Part shown: positions 26,909 to 34,648 of the stretch, piece by piece
Layout of the letters: every line of letters starts with the position of its first letter
Position numbering within the stretch: the first letter of the stretch is position 1
DNA from: Streptomyces sp. NRRL S-350
GTDB taxonomy: Bacteria > Actinomycetota > Actinomycetes > Streptomycetales > Streptomycetaceae
Assembly (NCBI RefSeq): GCF_000719705.1
Contig: NZ_JOHO01000013.1
Coordinates: 90,184-154,183 of the forward strand
DNA length: 64,000 bases
Direction of reading: 5' to 3'
Notes under the pieces: model-generated
The model's input: only the letters and a program-made list of their open reading frames with translations
The model's database searches: none
Told to the model about the DNA's origin: nothing
Made by a program: the position numbers and the translations under genes

Positions 26909-27430
26909 GTGGCGCTTTCCCTTCCGGCCCTGGCATCGCAGGTCCCAGGGAACTTCATCACCAGCGCGACGTGGAACGCCAACGTCTACACCCCGTTGTC
27001 GTTCCTGCTCAACCGACCCGTGTTCCGCGGTGTCCAGGCAGCGGCCCAGTCCATTCCGAACACGACCGTGACACCGGTGGCGATCGATACGACCGTCATC
27101 GACACCTACGGGGGCCACTCCAACACCGTCAACAACAGTCGCTACACCGCGCAGATCGCCGGCTGGTATCTGCTCATCGGCTCGGTCGGGATGGGCACCA
27201 GCAGCAGCGGCGCCCGTCTGGCACGCCTCCACAAGAACGGCTCGCTCATCGCGGCAAGCCAGTTCGGCATCCCGAACCCCTCCTGGGACATCACCACCGC
27301 CATCCAGACCCTGGCCATCGTCCAGCTCGCAGTCGGCGACTACGTCGAAGTAGCGGCCTACCAGGCCAGCGGTGGGGCGCTGACCACCAACGGAGACTGC
27401 GCGCTCACTGTCCTCTGGATCCACGCCTAG
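26909..27430 (+). CDS. Tail fibre/decorating protein, cassette copy 1
   Basis: GTG 26909 follows AGAGGAGG. 173 residues. The N-terminus ALSLPALASQVPGNFITSATWNANVY is shared with copies 2 and 3. The rest is a C1q/TNF-like beta sandwich (DTYGGHSNT, GWYLLIGSVGM, LARLHKNGSL, GDYVEVAAYQASGGAL), a fold common in phage receptor-binding tips. The Cys/His-rich partner gene follows after 9 bases. Confidence 0.75.
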   Translation: MALSLPALASQVPGNFITSATWNANVYTPLSFLLNRPVFRGVQAAAQSIPNTTVTPVAIDTTVIDTYGGHSNTVNNSRYTAQIAGWYLLIGSVGMGTSSSGARLARLHKNGSLIAASQFGIPNPSWDITTAIQTLAIVQLAVGDYVEVAAYQASGGALTTNGDCALTVLWIHA

Positions 27431-27439
27431 GAGGCCCAG

Positions 27440-27769
27440 TTGCTCCTCCTCGACTCCACGAACATCAGCCGACCGCCGCAGAGCCACTGCTGGGTCCCCA
27501 ATTGCACCGCGGCAACCGCCGTTCAGTGGCGCCGCCGCCACTCCGCCGGCGCCGACGACGTGCAGGCGGTGTTCGCCTGTACGGCCCACGCGATCAGCCT
27601 CGACGGAGCTACCCACATTCACCAGCCGCAGTGCGTCGCTGATCCGGCCCGCCTACCGGCCTGCGGCTGCATGCCGGAGCCGCTGCCCGCTGCGGCTCCG
27701 GTTGCTCCACGAGCTCGGCCAGCCGCCGACCTGCCGCCCGCCTGGGCCGCCCCCGCGCCGCGTACCTGA
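27440..27769 (+). CDS. Cys/His-rich small protein, cassette copy 1
   Basis: TTG 27440 lies 5 bases after TAGGAGG. 109 residues share with copies 2 and 3 the frame C-x-x-x...A-x-x-A-V-Q-W-R-R-R, then F-A-C-x-x-H-A-I-S-L, I-H-Q-x-x-C, and L-P-A-C-G-C-x-P-E-P-L-P. The Cys/His spacing suggests a small zinc-bound domain. It is always paired with the fibre gene, so it may be a fibre chaperone or a tip component; this is inference. Confidence 0.65.
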   Translation: MLLLDSTNISRPPQSHCWVPNCTAATAVQWRRRHSAGADDVQAVFACTAHAISLDGATHIHQPQCVADPARLPACGCMPEPLPAAAPVAPRARPAADLPPAWAAPAPRT

Positions 27770-27820
27770 CCGACCGCCACCCCCACAACCGGCCTGGCCA
27801 ATTCAGAGAGGAGGAGCAAC

Positions 27821-28357
27821 GTGGGCCTTGCCGTTCCAACTCTGGCATCAGAGATCCCCGGCAACTTCATCACCAGTGCATTGTGGAATGCCAGCGTCTA
27901 CTCCCCGCTGACGTTCCTTCTGAACCCGCCGACCTTCGTCGGGTACCAATCCACCAGTCAGTCTCTGAGCAATCAGAACTGGACGCCGCTGAACATAGAC
28001 ACGGTCTCCAGCGATCCCTACGGCGGCCATTCCTCCACCAGCAACACCTCGCGCTACACCTGCCAAGCGGGTGCGGGCGGCTGGTACACGGCATGCGGAG
28101 TCTACGCGCCGATCGGCAACAGCAACGGCTTTCGCGCAGTCAAATTGCAGGTCAACGGAACAGCTGTTCTCGGAGCCGCTGCATACCTTCCCGCGATGGG
28201 ACCGGAAATTGGTCTCGTGACACCGGTCAAGGATATTTTCCTGAAACCGGGAGACTACATTGAGGTGTGCGGCTGGCAGAGCTCCGGCGGAGCACTTGGA
28301 ACCGTTCTCGATTCCGACCTGCGGACCGGATTGTGGGTGAGGTTCTCCCATGTCTGA
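27821..28357 (+). CDS. Tail fibre/decorating protein, cassette copy 2
   Basis: GTG 27821 follows AGAGGAGGAG. 178 residues. The N-terminal 30 residues match copy 1 almost residue for residue (LASEIPGNFITSALWNASVY). The distal domain has the same YGGHSST, GGWYTACG and GDYIEVCGWQSSGGAL frame but many changes, as expected for receptor-facing surface. It overlaps the next Cys-rich gene by 8 bases. Confidence 0.75.
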   Translation: MGLAVPTLASEIPGNFITSALWNASVYSPLTFLLNPPTFVGYQSTSQSLSNQNWTPLNIDTVSSDPYGGHSSTSNTSRYTCQAGAGGWYTACGVYAPIGNSNGFRAVKLQVNGTAVLGAAAYLPAMGPEIGLVTPVKDIFLKPGDYIEVCGWQSSGGALGTVLDSDLRTGLWVRFSHV

Positions 28358-28709
28358 CCTGCTGAAGCTCGGAACGACTGCCTTGACCTGCAAGCTCTGT
28401 GGTGCTCCAGCGCTCGTGCAGTGGCGTCGCCGCCCTACGCCGACGGAACTGACCGCGATGGCGACCCGGATCCCGGCATCCACGGCGGCCGACACAACGG
28501 TCACCGTCTACGCCTGCGGCCCGCACGCCATCAGCATGACCGCCGCGGCGCAGATCCACCAGGCGACGTGCACGGCACCGGACCAAGCCCACCTGCCGAA
28601 CTGCTCATGTACTCCAGAACCACTGCCTGCTGCAAGGCCCGCCTTCGCCGCCGGCAGAACCGTCACCTTGGCGACCGGCTGGACGGTTCCTGCCCCCGCG
28701 AGCAGCTGA
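28350..28709 (+). CDS. Cys/His-rich small protein, cassette copy 2
   Basis: ATG 28350 overlaps the end of the fibre gene. 119 residues with C-K-L-C-G-A-P-A-L-V-Q-W-R-R-R, Y-A-C-G-P-H-A-I-S-M, I-H-Q-A-T-C and L-P-N-C-S-C-T-P-E-P-L-P, matching copies 1 and 3. Its frame is the same as that of fibre copy 3 downstream, separated only by the TGA at 28707-28709. Confidence 0.68.
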   Translation: MSDLLKLGTTALTCKLCGAPALVQWRRRPTPTELTAMATRIPASTAADTTVTVYACGPHAISMTAAAQIHQATCTAPDQAHLPNCSCTPEPLPAARPAFAAGRTVTLATGWTVPAPASS

Positions 28710-28781
28710 CCTCCTCGTCCCGACTCTCCCGGCCCGCCGCCAACGGGCGGCTGCTGCCGGCAGCATCCCTGGAGGGCCGTC

Positions 28782-29315
28782 ATACCCAACCTTCCCCCCG
28801 CACCGACCTGGGCCACCCAAGCCCCCGGCGGGTTCGTCACGAGTGCCCTGTGGAATGCCAACGTTTACGGCAACGGCTCCTTCCTGACGAACCCGCCTCT
28901 CTTCACAGCTCGTCAGGTCACCGCTCAGTCCACAGCCAACACCACTAATGCGGCCATGATCTGGGACACCGTCGACACCGACACGTACGGCGGCTTCAAT
29001 CCCTCGGTGGACGCCACCAAGTACCGCGCCCAGCAGCCCGGCACCCTCGACGTCGCCTACAACATCTGCTGGGCCAACAACAGCAACGGCTTCCGCGCGG
29101 TGTTCCTGCAGAAGAACGGCAGTGGCCTACCCGGTTCCTGGTGCTCCGCCCCGGCGTCGACCTACTACCCCACCTGCGGCGGCTTCTTCCGGGTCCCGGT
29201 CGCCGCCGGCGACACCCTCCAGGTCATCGTCCAGCAGGGCTCAGGAGGTGCCCTGTCCACCGCCGCTCCCGGTCAGGGCGCTCCCTGGTGGTCCATCCGC
29301 TGGTCGCACGGCTGA
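28782..29315 (+). CDS. Tail fibre/decorating protein, cassette copy 3; apparent ATA start
   Basis: Homology to copies 1 and 2 begins at codon 28782 (ATA), 5 bases after GGAGGG: PNLPPAPTWATQAPGGFVTS, then ALWNANVYGNGSFLTNPPLF. The frame has no ATG, GTG or TTG between the preceding stop (28707-28709) and ATG 28956. Starting at 28956 would remove the first 58 residues, including the conserved N-terminal anchor. Either ATA is used as a rare start, or a GTG/ATG start has mutated and the gene is impaired. The rest (NSNGFRAVFLQKNG, GDTLQVIVQQGSGGAL) is intact. Length from ATA: 177 residues. Confidence 0.6.
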   Translation: MPNLPPAPTWATQAPGGFVTSALWNANVYGNGSFLTNPPLFTARQVTAQSTANTTNAAMIWDTVDTDTYGGFNPSVDATKYRAQQPGTLDVAYNICWANNSNGFRAVFLQKNGSGLPGSWCSAPASTYYPTCGGFFRVPVAAGDTLQVIVQQGSGGALSTAAPGQGAPWWSIRWSHG

Positions 29316-29330
29316 GAGGAACCCCACCAC

Positions 29331-29744
29331 ATGACCAACGTCCACCCTGCGGTGATCAGCGTCGGGGAGGCGACCTGCGGCATGTGCGGAGCCGGCGCTG
29401 TTGTGCAGTGGTGCCGCCGCCTCACCGCAGCGGAGTTCGCCGCTCACCTTGCCACCGTGAAGGAGGCTCGCAGCCGCGACCGTGCCGACCGAGCCACCAG
29501 TGTTGACCTGGAGCTCTGGCCAACGTCCGTCGACGTCACCATGGCGGTCCGTGCGTGCGCTGATCACGCGATCAGTCTGGAGGCCGCCGCGCAGATCCAC
29601 AGCGCGGACTGCCCAGCTCCGCATCAGGACCACCTTCCTGCCTGTGGATGCCGGCCCGAACCGGTCCCCGTCCTGGAGACGCCGAGCGCAGCCGAGGCTG
29701 TCCTGCCGCCCAGCTGGAGCGCGAACAGCCTGCCAACCGCCTGA
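29331..29744 (+). CDS. Cys/His-rich small protein, cassette copy 3
   Basis: ATG 29331; 137 residues. It has C-G-M-C-G-A-G-A-V-V-Q-W-C-R-R, R-A-C-A-D-H-A-I-S-L, I-H-S-A-D-C and L-P-A-C-G-C-R-P-E-P-V-P. An insertion of about 20 residues (KEARSRDRADRA region) makes it the longest of the three. A strong terminator follows. Confidence 0.68.
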   Translation: MTNVHPAVISVGEATCGMCGAGAVVQWCRRLTAAEFAAHLATVKEARSRDRADRATSVDLELWPTSVDVTMAVRACADHAISLEAAAQIHSADCPAPHQDHLPACGCRPEPVPVLETPSAAEAVLPPSWSANSLPTA

Positions 29745-29757
29745 CGACCACGCCGCA

Positions 29758-29789
29758 CCCCCGACCCGTCGACCGGTCGGGGGCTTTTT
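29758..29789 (+). terminator. Rho-independent terminator after fibre cassettes
   Basis: A nine-pair stem (29758-29766 with 29775-29783) is followed by C and TTTTT, the clearest intrinsic terminator in the window. It separates the fibre cassettes from the lysis region. Confidence 0.85.
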
Positions 29790-29805
29790 CATCCCAGGAG
29801 GCAGC

Positions 29806-30252
29806 TTGACCACCCACCCGCACCGCGAGGTCGCCGCACACGACCAGCCGGCCACCCACCGGTACACCATGCACTTCCCGGCCCACGAACCCCGCGAAGA
29901 CGACCCGCACTACGCGGCGTTCAACGCCTACCGCAAGCACCACCGCCAGGGCGCGGCCTGCTACGTCGGCGAGCGCGCCGGGCACGACCAGTGCGCCGGA
30001 AACCTCGAGCTACATCACGCGGTCCTCGAGTTCGCGGTCGCCAACGCCGCCGACGCCGAGGCCCTGCACAAGGACTTCCCCGAGATCAGCGAGCACGCCA
30101 CTGCCGAGGAGATAACCGACTGGGCCGAGTCTTCGCCGGGCCAGTTCCGCTGGTTGTGCGCCTTCCACCACAGGGGTGCCGGCGGCGCGCACACCGCCAG
30201 CCACGCCGACTGGACCGCGCAGCTCTACGTCCCGGGGCTGATCAGCCGATGA
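29806..30252 (+). CDS. HNH-like zinc-binding protein
   Basis: TTG 29806 follows CAGGAGG. 148 residues contain C-Y-V-G...C-A-G-N-L-E-L-H-H-A-V-L-E-F and W-L-C-A-F-H-H-R-G-A-G-G-A-H. The E-L-H-H and L-C-x-x-H-H pairs have the layout of an HNH endonuclease, but the central Asn/His are not clear. It lies before the lysis genes, coupled to the next gene by ATGA. Confidence 0.55.
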   Translation: MTTHPHREVAAHDQPATHRYTMHFPAHEPREDDPHYAAFNAYRKHHRQGAACYVGERAGHDQCAGNLELHHAVLEFAVANAADAEALHKDFPEISEHATAEEITDWAESSPGQFRWLCAFHHRGAGGAHTASHADWTAQLYVPGLISR

Positions 30253-30593
30253 GCAACCTGACCAGCTTCAATGAGCGCCTGGCCGTCCTCGTCACCCGCG
30301 GGTTCGGCACGATGTGGGCCTTCTACGCCTTCACCATGTACGGCCTGCTGCCACTGCTGCTCCCCGCCGCGCAGGACCGCCTCCTGTACTGGTCCAACGT
30401 CATCCAGCTGGTGGCCCTGCCGCTGCTGATGGTCGGCCAGACCGTGCTCGGCCGCGCCGCAGAGCGCCAGGCCGGAGAGACCCACGACGCGGTCATGGAG
30501 GAGCTGTCTCTTCTGCGGCAGGCCCACGACGAGCTCAAGCAGATCGTCACCGCCGCGCCCAAGGATCCGGCACCGGCAGGGGAGGCACTCTGA
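30249..30593 (+). CDS. Two-TM membrane protein, holin candidate
   Basis: ATG 30249 overlaps the upstream stop. 114 residues with two hydrophobic segments (about 20-42, MWAFYAFTMYGLLPLLL, and 49-68, NVIQLVALPLLMVGQTV) and a charged, coiled C-terminus. Its TGA overlaps the endolysin start (TGATG). The size, topology and coupling fit a holin; function is inferred from place. Confidence 0.6.
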   Translation: MSNLTSFNERLAVLVTRGFGTMWAFYAFTMYGLLPLLLPAAQDRLLYWSNVIQLVALPLLMVGQTVLGRAAERQAGETHDAVMEELSLLRQAHDELKQIVTAAPKDPAPAGEAL

Positions 30594-32320
30594 TGCCCAA
30601 CGCTCGAGGCTACGACGTCTCTGACTACCAGGATTCGATCCCCGCCGACGCCGAGTTCGCCATCATCAAGGCAACCGAAGGCGCGCACACCGACCAGCAG
30701 GGCTACCGGGCCAAGCTCGCCGACGCGCGCGGCCGCAGCCTCGTCATCGGCCACTACCACTTCTTCCACGCCGAAAACGACGTCCAGGGCGAGGTCGACC
30801 ACTTCTGCGCGGTCGTCGGGGACATCCCGTCCGGTGAGTTCCTGGCTCTCGACTTCGAACCGTACGGCCAGGATGTCGACGACACCACGGCCACCGACCG
30901 TAAGAACCAGTGGCTCGCACAGGTGAAGGCCCGTTACCCAGGGCACCAGGTCGGCCTGTACGCCAACCTCGACTGGTGGCACCGCACCGACGACGAGTGC
31001 GGCGACTTCCTGTGGATCGCCGACTACGACTCCCCGCCCGGCGCCCCAGCCGTCCAACATCCGTGGGCGTTCCACCAGACCACTGACGCCCCGATCGACA
31101 CGAACCTCTACAACGGCACGGTCGACCAACTGCATGCCTGGGCCGGCGTGCCCACGCCGACACCGCCAGCCCCCGCCCCGGACCCCGCGTCCCAGCCGGA
31201 CACGACCCCCACTGAGGCCCCGCCCTCGAGCCCCACTCCGCAGTGGAAGCAGCTCCTGGACCACGTCGCATCCATCCCCGAGCAGATCTACGAGGGCTGG
31301 AACCCCAACGGAGGCTACGACAACCACACGCCGTTCGGGACGGAGTACGGGGAGGACGGCGTCTCGTGGTGCGTCGAGTACTGCTGGGACATGTACCACG
31401 ACACCGGCCTCGACTCGGCCGTGCCGAAGACCGACAACGTCACCGCCTTCTCCGACTGGGCCAAGCAGCACGGCCAGTGGTCGCTCTACCCGTCCATCGG
31501 AGCATGGGTCAACCTCGGCGACGGCCAGCACTGCGAGATCGTCACCGGTTGGGACGGCGACACCGTCTACACCAAGGGCGGCAACAGCATCGAGGCTGGC
31601 TCCCAGGACAGCGGGCAGGGCAACGGGGTGTGGTCGCACGCAACGCCACGCCGAGCGGCCCGCGTCACCGGGTACTTCGCCCCAACGTTCCCGGACCACA
31701 TTGCCCCGCCCACCGCAGACCCGCAGGACTACCGCGGCGGACCCGCCGTCGACTCCTTCAACGTCCCCAGCGCACAGCTCACACCTGCTCCCGCCCCGAC
31801 GCCGACCCCCGCCCGCTACCAGGTCACCATCGCTGGCCTCCGGTACGGCTACGGCGCCGTCGGTGATCAGGTCACTGTTGTCGGACGAGCCCTGGTCGCT
31901 GCCGGGCACGGCACCCACTACCAGGTTGGTCCCGGCCCGGCGTGGGGCGACGCGGACACCCTGAACTACCAGGATTACCAGCTCAGCATCGGACTGCAGG
32001 GGACCGCCCCGCACCAGGACGCCGACGGCGTCCCGGGCCCGGAATCGCTGCGCCGACTTCTCGGCTACCTCCCCGGAGAGGTGCCGCCGTTCCCTGGCCG
32101 GCAGGCCTTCGCGGACGGCCAGTCCAACCAGTACGTGCTGATGCTCGGTGAGCAGCTGGTCCGCAAGGGCTACGGCAGCCACTACCGCATCGGCCCGTCC
32201 CCGGCCTGGAGCGAGGCCGACCGGCTCAACGTCGCCGACTTCCAGCACGCCCAGGGCTGGAACGGCTCGAGCGCCGACGGCTACCCCGGCCCCGAGACCT
32301 GGCGCCTCTTGTTCACCTGA
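30593..32320 (+). CDS. Endolysin: GH25 lysozyme + CHAP + two PG-binding repeats
   Basis: 575 residues from ATG 30593. Residues 5-185 are a GH25 muramidase with the catalytic D-F-E pair at 87-89 and D8 in GYDVSDYQ. A Pro-rich linker follows (188-217). Residues 218-360 are a CHAP amidase/peptidase with Cys260 (VSWCVEYC) and His313 (GQHCEIV). Two related modules at about 405-490 and 500-575 share H-Y-x-x-G-P-x-P-A-W...P-G-P-E, probably wall-binding. One chain thus cuts both glycan and peptide. No signal peptide is seen, so it needs a holin. Confidence 0.9.
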   Translation: MPNARGYDVSDYQDSIPADAEFAIIKATEGAHTDQQGYRAKLADARGRSLVIGHYHFFHAENDVQGEVDHFCAVVGDIPSGEFLALDFEPYGQDVDDTTATDRKNQWLAQVKARYPGHQVGLYANLDWWHRTDDECGDFLWIADYDSPPGAPAVQHPWAFHQTTDAPIDTNLYNGTVDQLHAWAGVPTPTPPAPAPDPASQPDTTPTEAPPSSPTPQWKQLLDHVASIPEQIYEGWNPNGGYDNHTPFGTEYGEDGVSWCVEYCWDMYHDTGLDSAVPKTDNVTAFSDWAKQHGQWSLYPSIGAWVNLGDGQHCEIVTGWDGDTVYTKGGNSIEAGSQDSGQGNGVWSHATPRRAARVTGYFAPTFPDHIAPPTADPQDYRGGPAVDSFNVPSAQLTPAPAPTPTPARYQVTIAGLRYGYGAVGDQVTVVGRALVAAGHGTHYQVGPGPAWGDADTLNYQDYQLSIGLQGTAPHQDADGVPGPESLRRLLGYLPGEVPPFPGRQAFADGQSNQYVLMLGEQLVRKGYGSHYRIGPSPAWSEADRLNVADFQHAQGWNGSSADGYPGPETWRLLFT

Positions 32321-32338
32321 CCCACCCTCACCCCGTTC

Positions 32339-32366
32339 AGCCCCCGTGGCCGCTGGCCCGGGGGCT
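32339..32366 (+). terminator. Hairpin after first endolysin
   Basis: A perfect eight-pair stem (AGCCCCCG with CGGGGGCT) right after the endolysin stop; no T-tract. Confidence 0.6.
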
Positions 32367-32392
32367 CACTCATGCCCTCCAAGGAGGCACCC

Positions 32393-32572
32393 ATGGGCGC
32401 ACCCCGCCCCACCGACCCCAACCCGAGCCAGGCGCAGCAGGCCGTACTGCTCACCGAGAGCGGCAACGGCCCCACCACTCCCGACGAGGCCGCGCTTCTG
32501 GCTGCGAAGTTCGGCCAGCCCAACAGCGCCGGCGTCTACGGCGCTCCCACCACCGGAGGGAACCCCGCATGA
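32393..32572 (+). CDS. Short protein before second lysin (59 aa)
   Basis: ATG 32393 lies 6 bases after AAGGAGG. The small polar protein has a helical middle (TTPDEAALLAAKFGQPN). Its stop overlaps the lysin start (ATGA), so it may mainly couple translation. No family is recognised. Confidence 0.55.
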   Translation: MGAPRPTDPNPSQAQQAVLLTESGNGPTTPDEAALLAAKFGQPNSAGVYGAPTTGGNPA

Positions 32573-33315
32573 GCGTGGAAACCATGATCTCCCAGGCCGA
32601 GAAGAGCCTGGGGCTGAGTGGCCGACCCAACTACATCACTGAGGACTACGCCTCCAGGGACGGCCAGGAGTTCGCCGATGCGCCGTGGTGCGACGAAGGG
32701 ATCACCTACTGGGCCCGGCAGAGCGGCGAGTTCTCCGCGGTGTGCTTCGACACCGACTACGCGTACACCGTCGCCCACGCTGTCCGTTTCCAGGAGGCCG
32801 ACCAGTGGCACGACGGCACCGACGGCATACAGCGCGGTGACGTCGTCTTCTTCGACTGGGACGGCGACCTGAGCGTCGGCGCAATCGACCACGTTGGTCT
32901 GGTCACCGACACCGACGGCAGCGGCAACGTCTACACCATCGAGGCCAACACCGGGAACGCCGTCGCCCGCCGAGTGCGGACCGCTGCCGTGATCGTCGGC
33001 TACGGCCGCCCCCAGTACAGCGACCAGGCCTCTCCGGCCCCCGCCCCGGTCCCGGCGCCCGCCGGACCGGCGTGGCCGGGCGAGTACCTGCGCCAGCAGA
33101 GCCCCATGCTCCACGACGAGATCGTTCGAACCTGGCAGCAGCAGATGGCCAACCGCGGTTGGCGCATCACCGTCGACGGCTGGTACGGCCCCGCCAGCGC
33201 GAGCATCTGCCGGCAGTTCCAGCAGGACTCCACGAACCACGGCTGGCCGCTGACCGTCGACGGCATCGTGGGGCCCGCGACCTGGACCGCGTCCTGGAAC
33301 CGACCTGTCAGCTGA
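32569..33315 (+). CDS. Second endolysin: CHAP + peptidoglycan-binding domain
   Basis: 248 residues from ATG 32569. Residues 1-145 are a CHAP domain: APWCDEGITYWAR (candidate Cys near 42), RGDVVFFDWDGD, IDHVGLVTD (candidate His near 109) and IEANTGN. A Pro-rich linker precedes a PG_binding_1-type domain (185-245: VDGWYGPASASICRQFQ, VDGIVGPATW). It may act on peptide crossbridges together with the larger lysin, or be virion-associated. Confidence 0.88.
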   Translation: MSVETMISQAEKSLGLSGRPNYITEDYASRDGQEFADAPWCDEGITYWARQSGEFSAVCFDTDYAYTVAHAVRFQEADQWHDGTDGIQRGDVVFFDWDGDLSVGAIDHVGLVTDTDGSGNVYTIEANTGNAVARRVRTAAVIVGYGRPQYSDQASPAPAPVPAPAGPAWPGEYLRQQSPMLHDEIVRTWQQQMANRGWRITVDGWYGPASASICRQFQQDSTNHGWPLTVDGIVGPATWTASWNRPVS

Positions 33316-33334
33316 CCCACCCAGGAGGTAGCAA

Positions 33335-33646
33335 GTGGACCTTGCGACGGCTGCCGGCCAGGCCGATGCCCTCGCGGTCTGGTGCGGCGCGGTCGCTGCG
33401 GTGTGTGCCGTCGCAGGCATCCTGTGGCGGGCGACGCGTGCCCTGCATCACGCCGCGCGCAATGTCGAGGACTTCGTGCGGGACTGGGCTGGTAACGACG
33501 AACACCCGGGCGTCATCCACCGGCTCGACACCATCGAGGACACGATCAACCGCATCGATCACGAGCTTCACCCCAACTCCGGCGGCAGCCTTCGAGATGC
33601 CGTCGACCGGGTCGACAAGCGCACTCAGCACCTTGACGGCACGTAG
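33335..33646 (+). CDS. One-TM membrane protein, holin or lysis accessory candidate
   Basis: GTG 33335 follows CAGGAGG. 103 residues: a hydrophobic segment at about 13-31 (LAVWCGAVAAVCAVAGIL), then a long amphipathic coiled helix to the end. It resembles small one-TM proteins beside actinophage lysins. With 30249-30593 it gives two membrane proteins around the lysins. Confidence 0.6.
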   Translation: MDLATAAGQADALAVWCGAVAAVCAVAGILWRATRALHHAARNVEDFVRDWAGNDEHPGVIHRLDTIEDTINRIDHELHPNSGGSLRDAVDRVDKRTQHLDGT

Positions 33647-33651
33647 GCGGC

Positions 33652-33689
33652 CTGGTGCGGCACCCACCGATCAGTGGGTGCCGCACCAG
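33652..33689. terminator. Long hairpin ending the late region
   Basis: A perfect 16-pair stem (33652-33667 with 33674-33689) with a 6-nt loop lies 6 bases after the stop of the last rightward late gene. It should stop transcription in both directions between the convergent blocks. Confidence 0.8.
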
Positions 33690-33695
33690 CCGGTG

Positions 33696-33739
33696 TGTCC
33701 GATACGGTCTTGCACTAATAGGAGCGCCCAGGCTCCCTG
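33696..33739 (+). repeat. Inverted repeat element, copy A
   Basis: TGTCCGAT, six bases, then TTGCACTAATAGGAGCGCC, then AGGCT and CCTG. Copy B at 46444-46487 has the same order and spacing in inverse orientation (39 of 44 positions identical). It lies between two hairpins in a convergent gap. Confidence 0.85.
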
Positions 33740-33756
33740 AAAGCTTCTGAGAACTG

Positions 33757-33798
33757 GGCTCTGCTACTGGGGGAGGGGGCCGTCCCAGTAGCAGAGCC
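33757..33798. terminator. Hairpin at the end of the leftward 33804 gene
   Basis: A perfect 15-pair stem (33757-33771 with 33784-33798) around a G-rich loop. It lies just beyond the stop of the leftward gene at 33804. Together with the hairpin at 33652 it frames copy A of the repeat. Confidence 0.75.
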
Positions 33799-33803
33799 GG
33801 ATG

Positions 33804-34406
33804 TCAGTGGTCCGGGATGAGGGTGGGATCGGGGGCGATTGTGGTAGCGCGGGCAAGCGGGTCGGCGATCACCTGGCGCAGGGCCTGGTCGTCCCAGCCG
33901 CGCATCATCGCCACCACGTCGAGGGCCATGCACGCCGTCTGCCAGTCCTCGGGCAGGTCCGGCCACATCCGCAGCAGGAAGGCCTTCGCCGCGCGGTAGG
34001 CGTCTGTGCGCACGCGCTCGTCCTCGTCGGCGCACCAAACCCTGCGAGCCCGCACGGCGACCATGGCCTCGACCGGGTACCAACCGGGCGGTGCCTCGTC
34101 CGGGCGGGCCGGGCGGCGCGGACGAAGTACGACGACGTCCGCCCACGCGGGGTAGGTCTCGTTGGTCTCCTGCCGGGTGAGGGCCTGGGCGGAGTTGGCG
34201 ACCAGGGCGGCGAGGACTTCCTCGGCGGGGGCGGTGAAGTCGGGCCGGGGTCCGACCGGAAGGCTGGTGGACAGGAGGTAGCCGATGGTGGAGACCTTCA
34301 GGTCGCGGCCCTCGGCGAGGCGGCGGCGGGCTTGCATGAAGGTCTCGCCGGTGAGGCGCTGGCGGGCGCGGATTTCCTGCTTGCCGGGGTAGTTGTGCTC
34401 GGTCAT
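33804..34406 (-). CDS. Hypothetical protein (200 aa)
   Basis: ATG 34406 (leftward) gives 200 residues. The N-terminus RQRLTGETFMQARRRLAEG is a short helical motif loosely similar to the start of the ParA-like chimera at 35509 (R-R-A-R...Y-T-E-L-L-R), a motif I associate with actinobacterial plasmid proteins. The rest (PGWYPVEAMVAVRARRVWCA, LRMWPDLPEDWQTACMALD) is not recognised. The frame is open far upstream, but that stretch is low complexity. Confidence 0.6.
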   Translation of the reverse strand: MTEHNYPGKQEIRARQRLTGETFMQARRRLAEGRDLKVSTIGYLLSTSLPVGPRPDFTAPAEEVLAALVANSAQALTRQETNETYPAWADVVVLRPRRPARPDEAPPGWYPVEAMVAVRARRVWCADEDERVRTDAYRAAKAFLLRMWPDLPEDWQTACMALDVVAMMRGWDDQALRQVIADPLARATTIAPDPTLIPDH

Positions 34407-34648
34407 CGTCGCGTCGTCTCTGGCCGCGCGTCCCACGCCCGCGCCGGCCGGGTCAACGGGACGGCGAAGAGCAACCGCGGTTGGAGAGCCTTGATCGCTG
34501 GCCGGAGGCGTGGGCACGGGTACCGGCGTGGATGACGGGACGCCGCGGAGCGCCCCCGCTGGAGACGTTACCCCGTCGGGGGGAACCGGCGCGGGTGAAC
34601 GCGCCGATTCCCCTGGTGTTGATGCCCGGTGCCGCCCGGCGCGGGCCT

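Noticed and set aside
24776..27622. Very long leftward open frame (948 codons) opposite the minor tail and fibre genes
   Set aside because: High GC keeps antisense frames open. It has no ribosome site or recognisable domain, and runs against three well-supported rightward genes.
34407..34648. Upstream extension of the 33804-34406 gene to 34961
   Set aside because: The added stretch is Arg/Pro/Gly-rich, overlaps the leftward zinc-ribbon gene, and MTEHNYPGKQ looks like a natural N-terminus.
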